In this document: piece by piece, positions 55,875 through 64,000 of the stretch
How the letters are laid out: each line of letters starts with the position of its first letter
How positions within the stretch are numbered: the stretch's first letter is position 1
Source: Listeria innocua
GTDB taxonomy: Bacteria > Bacillota > Bacilli > Lactobacillales > Listeriaceae
DNA: 64,000 bases
NCBI RefSeq assembly: GCF_028596125.1
Contig: NZ_CP117229.1
Location: 1,162,001 to 1,226,000 of the forward strand
Direction of reading: 5' to 3'
Program-made: the position numbers and the translations under genes
Notes under the pieces: generated by a model
The model's database searches: none
The model's input: the letters and a program-made list of their open reading frames with translations, nothing else
Told to the model about the DNA's origin: nothing

Positions 55875-57737
55875 ATGTCGATTAAATCTAAAATTATGAA
55901 AGTCGGGATTTGTAGTGTCATGGTTATGGTACCACTATCTCAAGTTTCTTTACCTAGTTTTGCCGCAGAAGAACAAGGATTACAAGCAAGTCAAGATGTA
56001 GTAAATATTCCAGATCCAGAACTAAAAAAACAATTAAATTCTCATATGTCGAAACCAGCTACTGCTGATATTACAGAAGATGAAATGAGTAGGCTAGATA
56101 ATGTTTCATTAAGTTCAGGTATTACTGACCTAACTGGGTTAGAGTATGCAAAGAATATTACTAGAATATCATTCCGTGGTGTAAATGCTTCCTATGACGT
56201 AGTAACAAAACTTCCTAAACTTAATAATTTAACTATCACAGGTTCTAATATTACTTCTGATAAAATTCCTAATCTAAATAGTATGACTAATTTAGAACAT
56301 TTATATTTATACGAATCAAATTTTGACAATTCGTTACTTCCTAAAATTAACGCGCTTCCCAATTTAAAAACCCTTAATATAGGTTATAATAAGCAAATAA
56401 CTAATATAAGTTCATTAAAAAGCCTTCCCAATTTAACCGATTTAGTAGTTATGGGCTGCCAAATTGACGATTTCAGAGGGATTGCAGATTTTCCGAAATT
56501 AGAAAATTTTAATGGTACTTATCAAAGATTTGAAGATGAAGCAAGCAAGAGTCTTAAAAGTAGTGAGCTAACATTTAATGAAGCAGAACAAACACTATTT
56601 ATCCCATTTAAAATTTTGGAAAAACAAACGATTTATAACTACGATGGAACCATTTTACCCTACGATACAAATCCTGCTAATTTAATGATTGAAATAGATT
56701 CTGGTTATGAATTTACGGATGATAAAACTACTATTTCACAAGAAGGTGTTACACTAAAGAATTTTTCCAAAGAAAATTATGATGGTATGGAAATGTTATA
56801 TATAGTCGCTATGTTCGATGGAATTAACATTGCAACACCACCAAATTTAGCTAATGGAACATATAATATAACTGGAAATCTTTCTGGTGGATTATATGAC
56901 GTCGATCATTCTGTAAGTATTGAAGCAGATGATAATGTATCTTATACGCAAGGACAAACCGTAACACCAGAACAATTCTTAAAAGATATTAATGCAAGTG
57001 CCAATGGTGGAACAATTACAAGCGACTTTGCAGATAAAGTAGATTTCTCCACACCGGGAACTTATACAGTTACTTTAAATGCATCAAATTCAGTTGGTTT
57101 AACGGCTGATCCAGTGCAAGTAACCGTTACTATCGTTGAACAAACAGTGATTACTGCAGAAACAGAAGTTAGTTACAATATGAATGACGCAAAAACAGAA
57201 GCTGAATTTTTAGCGGATATTAATGCTGTAACGAACAATAGTGCTGCGATTACGACAGACTTTGATACAGTTGTTGATTTAACAACAGCTGGTGAATATA
57301 CAGTTACACTAAATGCAGGAACAGCGAAACAAAAAGCAACACCATTTAAAGTTACTGTTAAAGTTGTAGATCCAACACCGGCGCCAGCACCAGATCCAAC
57401 GCCGACACCGGATCCAACACCGTCACCAGATCCAACACCAACACCAGACCCTGCATCTGACCCTGATCCATCAAACGATCCAGCGCCAGCAGAAGATCCT
57501 GGAACATCCATTGACTCAACGGGTTCAATTGACTCAACTGATCCAGCTAATTCAACATCAGAAGATTCAAGTTCTTCTACTCCGAAAGCTAGTAAAAAAG
57601 CTAACTCTGGTAACTCAACATTAGTAACAGCCAGCAAAGCAAGTTTACCAAAAACAGGTGATTCTTTACCTGTAACTGGAGTAGCAGTAGGATTCTTAGT
57701 TTTAGGATTAGGCGTTCTAATTGCTCGTAAAAAATAA
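55875..57737 (+). CDS. LPXTG-anchored internalin-like protein
   Basis: A 620-residue surface protein. Signal peptide about 1-31; internalin-type cap and leucine-rich repeats about 40-235 (L-T-G-L-E-Y-A-K-N, then L-P-N-L-K-T-L-N-I-G-Y-N and similar). Two Ig-like repeats follow (about 350-435 and 435-505, each ending T-V-T-L-N-A). A Pro/Asp-rich stalk of D-P-T-P-T-P repeats crosses the wall, then LPKTG at 591-595, a hydrophobic helix and R-K-K. It belongs to the luxS-oatA internalin locus. The ATG follows AGAGAGGAAC. Confidence 0.9.
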   Translation: MSIKSKIMKVGICSVMVMVPLSQVSLPSFAAEEQGLQASQDVVNIPDPELKKQLNSHMSKPATADITEDEMSRLDNVSLSSGITDLTGLEYAKNITRISFRGVNASYDVVTKLPKLNNLTITGSNITSDKIPNLNSMTNLEHLYLYESNFDNSLLPKINALPNLKTLNIGYNKQITNISSLKSLPNLTDLVVMGCQIDDFRGIADFPKLENFNGTYQRFEDEASKSLKSSELTFNEAEQTLFIPFKILEKQTIYNYDGTILPYDTNPANLMIEIDSGYEFTDDKTTISQEGVTLKNFSKENYDGMEMLYIVAMFDGINIATPPNLANGTYNITGNLSGGLYDVDHSVSIEADDNVSYTQGQTVTPEQFLKDINASANGGTITSDFADKVDFSTPGTYTVTLNASNSVGLTADPVQVTVTIVEQTVITAETEVSYNMNDAKTEAEFLADINAVTNNSAAITTDFDTVVDLTTAGEYTVTLNAGTAKQKATPFKVTVKVVDPTPAPAPDPTPTPDPTPSPDPTPTPDPASDPDPSNDPAPAEDPGTSIDSTGSIDSTDPANSTSEDSSSSTPKASKKANSGNSTLVTASKASLPKTGDSLPVTGVAVGFLVLGLGVLIARKK

Positions 57738-57743
57738 TAACAA

Positions 57744-57781
57744 AAAACTACTCGCTCAAAATAGTGGCGGGTAGTTTTTTT
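57744..57781 (+). terminator. Intrinsic terminator of the internalin gene
   Basis: AAAACTACTCGC pairs with GCGGGTAGTTTT, followed by T-run. Confidence 0.85.
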
Positions 57782-57813
57782 GGCTATCAATATACAAGGT
57801 TTAAATATAGTAA

Positions 57814-57843
57814 ACAAAAAAGCTGCCCGTATTAGGGCAGCTT
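57814..57843 (-). terminator. Intrinsic terminator of oatA
   Basis: AAGCTGCCC pairs with GGGCAGCTT with a six-base loop; T-run in the minus direction. Confidence 0.85.
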
Positions 57844-57844
57844 A

Positions 57845-59746
57845 CTATTTTTTCATTACACTTGTTAACATCGCGACATAGGCTTGAGCACCAGATTTAG
57901 TTAAATGAACACCATCAGGAGCGAAGTATTGCGACTGGCCACTTGACCTTGAATACCAATCAACGACAGTCACGTTTGGACGTGAGGCTGCGTTAGCAAT
58001 GCTCTTGTTTACTTCATTTTGCCATCCTCTAGGGACTCGTGTGTTGACTAGATAAATTGTTGCTTTATCGAATTGGTCTAATAGTGTATTCAGTTGATCT
58101 TCAGTAAAAGGACCGTTTGTGCCGAGTTCTAATATTACTGAGCTGTTTTCGCTATTAAACTTCTTATAACCAGTTGCAGTATTTATAGCATCGCGCAATT
58201 GTCGACCAACTAGACCATCAATTGTCACATTAGGAACTGCTTCTTTTAAGTATGGCTCGATGTCAAGCATTACCGAATCACCAATAGCTACTGTTTGAGT
58301 AATCGTAGGGGTTGGGGTTGCAGCTTTATCTTTATTATCTGGTTGGGTCGGATCATTTTGTCCCGCAGCTTTATTTGTTTCGGGTTCTTTCTTTTTCTCT
58401 GTATCCGTTGTTGTTTTTTCTTTTTCTTTCTCTTTCTCTTCTGCTTCTTTTTTGGTTTCTTTCTCAGTATCTTTTGTGGATGTTGTGGTTTTAACGGATG
58501 TTTGTTGTTTTTCAGCATTAGTATTTACAGAAAGAACATTTGTCATCCCAAGCGCAAACACTGCTAAAACAGCTACAAGGCCAGCGATACTAAGCCATTT
58601 GCCAACCGGTTTATTTTTCAAGACAAAATAATTTTTATCTTTGAATCCTTTGAAATAATTAATGAAGCCGTTTTTGCGAATAGGTGTTTCAATGAAACGA
58701 AACGATAATTCAGCGATAATAAATGTTGCGGCAACTTGCAAGATAGCGCGCCAAATATTGGGCTGCGTGATTTCTAAAACAGGTGTAGTCAAAGTAATAA
58801 TTGGATAGTGCCATAAATAAATACCATAGGAACGTGTCCCAATCCATCTAAGCGGTTTAAAACTAAAAATTCTGCTTAAATAAGAGGCTGGGTGGGAGAT
58901 AGTTGCAATCATGATAACGCCAAGAATAGCAACTAACAGCAAACCACCGCGGTATAAAAATGGTTGGTATTCACTAACAAACGCTGTAAATAACAGGAAG
59001 AAAAGAATACTAATTGTTCCAGCAATATTAAGAGCAGCTTTACTTTTCTTCGGTACAACTGGGCTAAGTCGGTTGAAAGGCCAAACAAAAGCGAGTGCAC
59101 AACCAGCTAGTAAATCAAATGCTCTTGTATCTGTTCCATAATAAACTCGACTCGGATCAGTTCCCGGGACATATAACACAGTCATTAAAATCGCAGAAAG
59201 AAGACCTAATCCTACAACGATTTTTAAAAGTAATTTAGGATTTTTAACCCACTTGAGGAATACAAGTAAAAACAAAGGCCAAACCATATAAAATTGTTCT
59301 TCTATTGCAAGAGACCATAAGTTTTTTAACGGTGATGGAAGTCCAAATGAATCGAAATAAGATACATTATGGAAAATAAACCACCAATTACTTACATAAA
59401 AGAATGAAGCAATAGCGTCACCACGTAAGTTTTTTAAAATTTCAGGATGGAAAAACACGGAATAAATCACAACTACTACAATCATCACGTAGACAGCTGG
59501 AATCAGTCGTCGAAAACGTCTGAGCCAAAATTGCTTTAACTGCAGTGATTGATTTTTTTCCCATTGTGTTAACAAAATATTCGTAATTAAATAACCAGAT
59601 AAGACGAAAAATATGTCGACGCCGATGAATCCACCTTTAGCCCAACTGAAGTTCAGATGGTAGGCAATTACAGCGATAACAGCGAGTGCTCGAAGTCCAT
59701 CAATACTCGGAACATATTTTCTACTGTAGCGAGTAGTCCTTTTCAA
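57845..59746 (-). CDS. oatA: Peptidoglycan O-acetyltransferase OatA
   Basis: A 633-residue membrane enzyme. Residues 1 to about 390 form an acyltransferase-3 domain of about ten helices with the early S-I-D-G-L-R-A-L-A and the I-A-Y-H-L and V-L-S-G-Y-L-I motifs. After a very charged K/E linker (about 410-470), the extracellular SGNH domain has G-D-S-V near 490, L-G-T-N-G and D-G-V-H-L. OatA acetylates MurNAc C6 and gives lysozyme resistance. The TTG start at 59746 follows AGGAG; an in-frame ATG at 59809 has no binding site. Confidence 0.93.
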   Translation of the reverse strand: MKRTTRYSRKYVPSIDGLRALAVIAVIAYHLNFSWAKGGFIGVDIFFVLSGYLITNILLTQWEKNQSLQLKQFWLRRFRRLIPAVYVMIVVVVIYSVFFHPEILKNLRGDAIASFFYVSNWWFIFHNVSYFDSFGLPSPLKNLWSLAIEEQFYMVWPLFLLVFLKWVKNPKLLLKIVVGLGLLSAILMTVLYVPGTDPSRVYYGTDTRAFDLLAGCALAFVWPFNRLSPVVPKKSKAALNIAGTISILFFLLFTAFVSEYQPFLYRGGLLLVAILGVIMIATISHPASYLSRIFSFKPLRWIGTRSYGIYLWHYPIITLTTPVLEITQPNIWRAILQVAATFIIAELSFRFIETPIRKNGFINYFKGFKDKNYFVLKNKPVGKWLSIAGLVAVLAVFALGMTNVLSVNTNAEKQQTSVKTTTSTKDTEKETKKEAEEKEKEKEKTTTDTEKKKEPETNKAAGQNDPTQPDNKDKAATPTPTITQTVAIGDSVMLDIEPYLKEAVPNVTIDGLVGRQLRDAINTATGYKKFNSENSSVILELGTNGPFTEDQLNTLLDQFDKATIYLVNTRVPRGWQNEVNKSIANAASRPNVTVVDWYSRSSGQSQYFAPDGVHLTKSGAQAYVAMLTSVMKK

Positions 59747-59892
59747 ATTAACATCTCCTATTTGTGATAAATATGTGTGTGTAAACTTAGACAGAGATAG
59801 TAAAGCCATCTGTTTTTAGCTCCATACTATAATACCATAGATAAATCAAGAAGTAATTTAAAAAGCTGAAATTATACATGGATTTTAAAAAT

Positions 59893-59922
59893 TTGAGTAT
59901 ATTTACTTATTTTTGTTATAGT
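59893..59922 (+). promoter_or_regulatory. Candidate promoter of the GDPD gene
   Basis: TTGAGT (59893-59898), 18-base spacer, TATAGT (59917-59922). Confidence 0.5.
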
Positions 59923-59954
59923 AATTATAAGTAAATAGTTTGGGGGGAAGCGAT

Positions 59955-60662
59955 TTGACAGAGATTTATGCTCATAGAGGAAGTAGTGGCACACATCCTG
60001 AAAACACATTGCCGGCTATGAAAAAAGCTATAGAAACAGGTGCTGATGGAATAGAATTAGACATACATGTACTAAAATCTGGAGAATTAATCGTAATGCA
60101 TGACGAACGTGTGGATAGAACTACTAATGGGACTGGATTTTTAAAAGATTTTACATTGCTTGAGGTGAAAAAATTATATACCGCCAAACACTTTTTTAGA
60201 AAAGTTCGCGTGCCTACTTTAGAAGAAGTATTTAAATTAGTGAATCACACGGGAGTAAGCCTCAATATTGAATTAAAAACAGACGTCTTTGAATATGAAG
60301 GAATTGAGAGAAAAGTTTTAGAATTAGCGAGTCAGTTTCCGAATGTTGAGCGGATGTATTCTTCTTTTAATCCTGATACCCTGATTCGCCTTAGAGAACT
60401 AGATAGTGGAGCAAGGTTAGCGCTTATCACACATGGCAATTTAGACAAGGTGCTTCCCCTACATGAAAAAATTCAGTTAGACGCGGTTCATCCGCCAATA
60501 AAAGCGGAAAACAACCCAATCCTCCAACAAATTCCAGCGCGTTTTTGGACAGTGAATAAAGAAGCGGACATAACTCATTTTATAGATATTCATGCAAAAG
60601 GAATTATGACTGATTTTCCAGAAAGAGCTGTAGCAATTAAAGAGAGTAAAACAAGTCGCTGA
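59955..60662 (+). CDS. Glycerophosphodiester phosphodiesterase
   Basis: A 235-residue GDPD-family TIM barrel. H-R-G-S-S-G-T-H-P-E-N-T (about 6) carries the catalytic His and the E-N-T motif; E-L-D-I-H-V and V-M-H-D-E-R follow with further catalytic and metal residues. It hydrolyses glycerophosphodiesters to glycerol-3-phosphate and alcohol. No signal peptide is visible, so a cytoplasmic role is likely. It uses a TTG start at 59955 after GGGGGGAAG. glpD, which uses its product, lies next. Confidence 0.88.
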   Translation: MTEIYAHRGSSGTHPENTLPAMKKAIETGADGIELDIHVLKSGELIVMHDERVDRTTNGTGFLKDFTLLEVKKLYTAKHFFRKVRVPTLEEVFKLVNHTGVSLNIELKTDVFEYEGIERKVLELASQFPNVERMYSSFNPDTLIRLRELDSGARLALITHGNLDKVLPLHEKIQLDAVHPPIKAENNPILQQIPARFWTVNKEADITHFIDIHAKGIMTDFPERAVAIKESKTSR

Positions 60663-60700
60663 GCAAAACGCTTTCATTCTAAAAGATTACAAGCTATAAT
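60663..60700 (+). promoter_or_regulatory. glpD promoter with cre-like site
   Basis: A perfect -10 TATAAT (60695-60700) with a weak -35 (TTTCAT, 60672-60677). GCAAAACGCTTTCA (60663-60676) matches the cre consensus at 12 of 14 positions and overlaps the -35, consistent with catabolite control. Confidence 0.6.
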
Positions 60701-60736
60701 CGAAGTAAGTTAATAATTAAATTGTCTGAGATTCGG

Positions 60737-60787
60737 AGAGACTGCAAAAGGCGAGCGCAATCGCCTTCATTTGCAGTCTCTTTTTTT
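60737..60787 (+). terminator. Leader terminator of glpD (GlpP-type antitermination)
   Basis: AGAGACTGCAAA pairs with TTTGCAGTCTCT around an inner GGCGA/TCGCC stem and runs into T8. It lies between the promoter and glpD. In Bacillus the glpD leader has such a terminator that is overcome by GlpP with glycerol-3-phosphate. Confidence 0.8.
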
Positions 60788-60885
60788 GTTTTTTTATAAC
60801 TTAAAGCGTTTCAGTTCATTGGAATAGTGGAAAAGTAGCAAGAAGGCATAAATCAGACGTAAACAATTTGAAGGGGGCAAACAAA

Positions 60886-62562
60886 ATGGTACAATTATTC
60901 TCAGCTTTTGATAGAGAAACCATTGAAAGAAATTTACAAGAAGAAAAATTTGATTTAGTCATTGTTGGCGGCGGTATTACTGGAGCAGGAATCGCATTAG
61001 ATGCAACTTCCAGAGGTATGAGTGTGGCGCTAGTAGAAATGGGTGACTTCGCAAGCGGAACTTCAAGTCGCTCCACGAAATTAGTCCACGGTGGCTTACG
61101 TTACCTACAACAATTTGAAATTAAAGAAGTAGCAGACCTTGGGAAAGAACGCGCTATCGTTTATGAAAATGGTCCACACGTTACGACTCCAGAATGGATG
61201 ATGTTGCCATTCCATAAAGGCGGAAATATGGGTAAAACAACAGCTTCCTTTGGTATTCGTTTATATGACTATTTAGCAGGCGTAAAGAAAAATGAACGCC
61301 GCAAGATCTTAAGCGCCAAAGAAACCTTAGCAAAAAACCCATTTGTTAAAAAAGATGGCTTAAAAGGCTCTGGTTACTATGTAGAATACCGGACCGATGA
61401 TGCCAGATTAACGATTGAAGTAATGAAAAAAGCCGTTGAACTTGGCGCAAACGCAATTAATTATACAAAAGCAGAACACTTCTTATATGATGATAAAAAA
61501 CAAGTGGTTGGCGTGACTGTAACAGACCGTCTAACTGGCAAAGCTTACGATATTAAAGGGCGTCGCGTAATTAATGCAGCTGGACCATGGGTAGATAAAG
61601 TCAGAAAACTCGACTATGCTACAAATAATAAACACCTTCGCTTAACAAAAGGTATTCATTTAGTTATCGATAAACAAAAATTCCCAATGGAACAAGCGGT
61701 TTATTTCGATACACCAGATGGTCGAATGGTTTTTGCTATCCCTCGTGATAAAAAAGTGTATGTTGGTACAACGGATACAGTTTATGATGAAGCAGTAATT
61801 AATCCAAAAGCACTCGAATCTGACCATAATTATGTTATTAAAGCGATCAACTATATGTTCCCAGATGTGCATATTAGCGAAAAAGACATTGAATCAAGCT
61901 GGGCTGGCGTACGTCCGCTTATTTACGAAGAAGGAAAAGATCCTTCTGAAATTTCTCGAAAAGATGAAGTTTGGTTCTCTGAAAGTGGCTTAATCACAAT
62001 GGCTGGTGGTAAATTAACAGGCTACCGCAAAATGGCTGAAAAATTACTAGACGATGTATCCAAAACATTGTCCAAAGAAACTGGTAAAAAATATAAACCA
62101 GTTCAAACAAAACATTTACCTATCTCAGGTGGAGACATTGGCGGTTCAGAACAATTAGAAGCATTCCTTTCGAAAAAAGCGAAAGAAGGAAATAATCGTT
62201 TCGGTTGGACACTAGAAGAAGGTCGCGAAATTGCTAAACGATTTGGTAGTAATATTGATCAATTGTTTACCTACGCGCAAGAACACAAAGACCAAAATGA
62301 AACTACTCTACCAAATAGTCTTTATGCAGAACTTCGCTATTCGATTCAACATGAAGCCGTAACAACACCGATTGATTTCTTATTACGCCGTACAGGTTAC
62401 TTGCTGTTTGATATGCCATATTTACTTGAATGGAAAGACGCTGTTGTAGATGAAATGGCCAAACAATTCCACTGGAGCGACGATGTAAAACAAACTTATA
62501 TAGAAGAATTAAATATCCAAATTAATGATGCCAGAGAACCAGCAGATTGGCATGATAGATAA
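60886..62562 (+). CDS. glpD: Aerobic glycerol-3-phosphate dehydrogenase
   Basis: A 558-residue FAD enzyme that oxidises glycerol-3-phosphate to dihydroxyacetone phosphate and passes electrons to menaquinone. The dinucleotide fold is [13 protein letters not shown] near residue 25. [12 protein letters not shown] and V-G-T-T-D-T-V-Y follow, with a C-terminal DAO_C helical domain. The ATG at 60886 follows AAGGGGGC. It lies behind a terminator leader. Confidence 0.95.
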   Translation: MVQLFSAFDRETIERNLQEEKFDLVIVGGGITGAGIALDATSRGMSVALVEMGDFASGTSSRSTKLVHGGLRYLQQFEIKEVADLGKERAIVYENGPHVTTPEWMMLPFHKGGNMGKTTASFGIRLYDYLAGVKKNERRKILSAKETLAKNPFVKKDGLKGSGYYVEYRTDDARLTIEVMKKAVELGANAINYTKAEHFLYDDKKQVVGVTVTDRLTGKAYDIKGRRVINAAGPWVDKVRKLDYATNNKHLRLTKGIHLVIDKQKFPMEQAVYFDTPDGRMVFAIPRDKKVYVGTTDTVYDEAVINPKALESDHNYVIKAINYMFPDVHISEKDIESSWAGVRPLIYEEGKDPSEISRKDEVWFSESGLITMAGGKLTGYRKMAEKLLDDVSKTLSKETGKKYKPVQTKHLPISGGDIGGSEQLEAFLSKKAKEGNNRFGWTLEEGREIAKRFGSNIDQLFTYAQEHKDQNETTLPNSLYAELRYSIQHEAVTTPIDFLLRRTGYLLFDMPYLLEWKDAVVDEMAKQFHWSDDVKQTYIEELNIQINDAREPADWHDR

Positions 62563-62572
62563 AAGAATCATA

Positions 62573-62608
62573 AAAAGAGCGCATTTCTTCCAGATTTGCG
62601 CTTTTTTT
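62573..62608 (+). terminator. Intrinsic terminator of glpD
   Basis: AAAGAGCGCA pairs with TGCGCTTTTT around an inner A-rich loop, with T7. Confidence 0.75.
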
Positions 62609-62686
62609 ATGAAAAAAATCATTTTCGCTATTTTCAAGAAACCATTTTCATGGTACATTGATTACAGGCGAAAAGGAGGTTTTTTT

Positions 62687-63604
62687 TTGAGTAAGATTCC
62701 TGTTATCGTCATCGTTGGCCCAACTGCTGTCGGTAAAACAAGTCTTAGTATTACCTTAGCGAAGAATTTTGATGGAGAAATCATTAGCGGCGACTCTATG
62801 CAAGTATATCGCGGATTAGATATTGGTACCGCAAAAATCACACCAGAAGAAATGGATGGGATAAAACATTATCTAATTGATGTAACTGATCCAGCTGTTC
62901 CTTTTACAGCAGCAAAATTCCAAGCAGAAACAAGGGGCTTAATTGAATCCATACATAATAGAGGAAAACTTCCAATAATAGTTGGTGGAACAGGACTATA
63001 TATTCAGTCTGTTTTTTATGATTATGGTTTTGGAAATGCAAGTGAAGATAAGGCTTACCGAAGAGAACTAGATCAATTGGACAAAACGACTTTATGGCAA
63101 ATGCTAGATCAACTTGATCCAAAAAGCGCAGAACTTATTCATGAAAATAATAAAAGGCGTGTCATAAGGGCTCTAGAAGTGATACATTTGACTGGAAAAC
63201 CTTTTTCTGAATATCAAGTTCATCATACGTTAAACGAAGCATATCAACCTCTTTTTCTAGGACTTGATTTAGACAGAGAGTTGCTTTATGAACGAATCAA
63301 TAGGCGCGTAGAGCTAATGTTTGAAGAAGGACTAGTTTCAGAAGCATCGAAGCTATATGATAAACATTTAGTCGATGTTCCAGCCATACGAGGCATCGGT
63401 TATAAAGAATTATTTACTTATTTTGATGGAAATAGTTCGCTTGAAGAAGCAAAAGAATTAATTCAAAAAAACTCGCGTCATTTCGCGAAAAGACAGTTAA
63501 CGTGGTTTAGAAATAGAATGGATATTGACTGGATTCAAGCGGGTGTTAGCACAACTGACACTGAAGCAATGGAAAAAGTGAAGACCTTTTTAGCATCTAA
63601 ATAA
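62687..63604 (+). CDS. miaA: tRNA dimethylallyltransferase MiaA
   Basis: A 305-residue enzyme that adds dimethylallyl to A37 of tRNAs reading UNN codons. Walker A-like G-P-T-A-V-G-K-T near residue 10, S-G-D-S-M-Q-V-Y-R near 35, D-V-T-D-P and G-G-T-G-L-Y near 95, then R-R-V-I-R-A-L-E. It uses a TTG start at 62687 directly after AGGAGG and T8; the longer frame upstream is not supported. hfq follows, the classic miaA-hfq order. Confidence 0.95.
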   Translation: MSKIPVIVIVGPTAVGKTSLSITLAKNFDGEIISGDSMQVYRGLDIGTAKITPEEMDGIKHYLIDVTDPAVPFTAAKFQAETRGLIESIHNRGKLPIIVGGTGLYIQSVFYDYGFGNASEDKAYRRELDQLDKTTLWQMLDQLDPKSAELIHENNKRRVIRALEVIHLTGKPFSEYQVHHTLNEAYQPLFLGLDLDRELLYERINRRVELMFEEGLVSEASKLYDKHLVDVPAIRGIGYKELFTYFDGNSSLEEAKELIQKNSRHFAKRQLTWFRNRMDIDWIQAGVSTTDTEAMEKVKTFLASK

Positions 63605-63613
63605 CACTTTTCT

Positions 63614-63639
63614 GTTTGGTAGTAAGAAATAAAGGGTAT
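63614..63639 (+). promoter_or_regulatory. SigmaB promoter of hfq
   Basis: GTTT (63614-63617), 16-base spacer, GGGTAT (63634-63639) match the SigmaB consensus. hfq of L. monocytogenes is reported to be SigmaB dependent. Confidence 0.7.
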
Positions 63640-63675
63640 TTGAAATTAGCCAACCAATTGCACAATGAAACTACA

Positions 63676-63703
63676 TTGGGGTTTGGGAATTTTTTAGTAT
63701 AAG
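63676..63703 (+). promoter_or_regulatory. Candidate SigmaA promoter of hfq
   Basis: TTGGGG (63676-63681), 16-base spacer, TATAAG (63698-63703), about 20 bases before the coding start. Confidence 0.45.
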
Positions 63704-63725
63704 ATAGAGATTGGAGAGGGAAATT

Positions 63726-63959
63726 ATGAAACAAGGTGGACAAGGGTTACAGGACTATTACTTAAATCAATTGCGTAAGGAAAAAATTCTTGCAACAGTA
63801 TTTTTAACAAATGGCTTTCAGTTAAGAGGACGCGTTGTAAGTTTTGACAATTTTACCGTACTACTAGATGTCGAAGGAAAACAACAACTTGTATTTAAAC
63901 ACGCAATTTCAACTTTCTCCCCGCAAAAGAATGTCGCTTTGAATCCTGATGCGGAATAA
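63726..63959 (+). CDS. hfq: RNA chaperone Hfq
   Basis: A 77-residue Sm-like protein that forms a hexameric ring and binds small RNAs and mRNAs. The Sm1 and Sm2 signatures are seen: [19 protein letters not shown] and L-V-F-K-H-A-I-S-T (K-H motif). The ATG at 63726 follows TTGGAGAGGG; an earlier in-frame start overlaps that site. In Listeria Hfq aids stress tolerance and virulence and works with the sRNA LhrA. The window ends 41 bases later with no more features. Confidence 0.97.
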   Translation: MKQGGQGLQDYYLNQLRKEKILATVFLTNGFQLRGRVVSFDNFTVLLDVEGKQQLVFKHAISTFSPQKNVALNPDAE

Positions 63960-64000
63960 GCAATTCCTTTAAAAGGCAAGAAACTCGTTTTGGCGATGTT

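Noticed and set aside
58295-58567. Plus-strand hydrophobic frame opposite oatA
   Set aside because: Phe/Leu richness is the antisense of the K/E-rich linker of OatA; no promoter or binding site.
59747-59809. Longer OatA start at ATG 59809
   Set aside because: No binding site before it, whereas AGGAG precedes the TTG at 59746, and homologues begin near KRTTRYSRK.
62525-62686. Upstream extension of MiaA to 359 residues
   Set aside because: It would run through the glpD end and its terminator; AGGAGG and TTG at 62687 give the standard MiaA N-terminus.

Overview
The window is a 64 kb piece of a low-GC Firmicute chromosome. Gene order and protein sequences point to Listeria monocytogenes: sipX-sipY-sipZ, xerC-hslV-hslU-codY, parE-parC-luxS-internalin-oatA and glpD-miaA-hfq, plus LPXTG internalins. 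No IS element, transposase, integrase or CRISPR array was seen. Most of the window is conserved core genome. Two places look accessory: the stretch after the tRNA-Arg gene (about 0.9-5.9 kb) and an LXG (type VII secretion) cassette at 9.3-11.9 kb.

Layout. 0-0.9 kb: end of rdgB, a YfcE/YsnB-type phosphodiesterase and tRNA-Arg(UCU). 0.9-5.9 kb: a 53-aa membrane peptide and a 1237-residue LPKTG internalin with a recent 441-bp in-frame tandem duplication and five MucBP repeats. 6-9.4 kb: DUF1254/DUF1214 protein, YdeI-like protein, VOC protein and a phosphoglycerate-mutase-family phosphatase. 9.3-12.7 kb: two small helical partner proteins and an LXG protein, flanked by ~200-bp direct repeats that each carry a terminator and a promoter. 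After the second repeat comes a two-TM protein gene broken by a frameshift in a T7 tract. 12.7-19.4 kb: 11-mer-repeat helical protein, DbpA-type helicase, NUDIX enzyme, MFS exporter divergent from a Crp/Fnr regulator, YitT protein and two very small membrane proteins.

19.5-23.5 kb: the trehalose locus (treR, then treB-treA on the other strand) with a TreR palindrome and a cre-like site at the treB promoter. 23.5-29 kb: NUDIX protein, unknown acidic protein, alpha/beta hydrolase, proBA and a GYF-PrsW membrane protease. 29-31.2 kb: a divergent pair of XRE regulators beside a secreted matrixin-type metallopeptidase and a lipoprotein. 31.3-35.2 kb: TPR-like protein, tig and clpX (protein folding and quality control). 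35.3-39.8 kb: three type I signal peptidases, rbgA, rnhB and dprA.

40-47.5 kb: topA, trmFO and the xerC-hslV-hslU-codY operon. 47.5-55.5 kb: thioesterase, YneQ-like protein, LacX-like epimerase, plsY, CoA-binding protein, topoisomerase IV (parE-parC) and luxS. 55.8-59.8 kb: a second LPKTG internalin and oatA (peptidoglycan O-acetylation). 59.9-64 kb: glycerophosphodiester phosphodiesterase, glpD behind a terminator leader of the GlpP-antitermination type, miaA, and hfq with a SigmaB-type promoter.

The strongest candidates for something unusual are the repeat-flanked LXG cassette with its frameshifted neighbour, the internal duplication in the first internalin, the PrfA-box-like promoter of the Crp/Fnr gene, and the XRE-controlled metallopeptidase/lipoprotein pair. 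Identifications come from reading the sequence and from recalled family knowledge; no database search was run.
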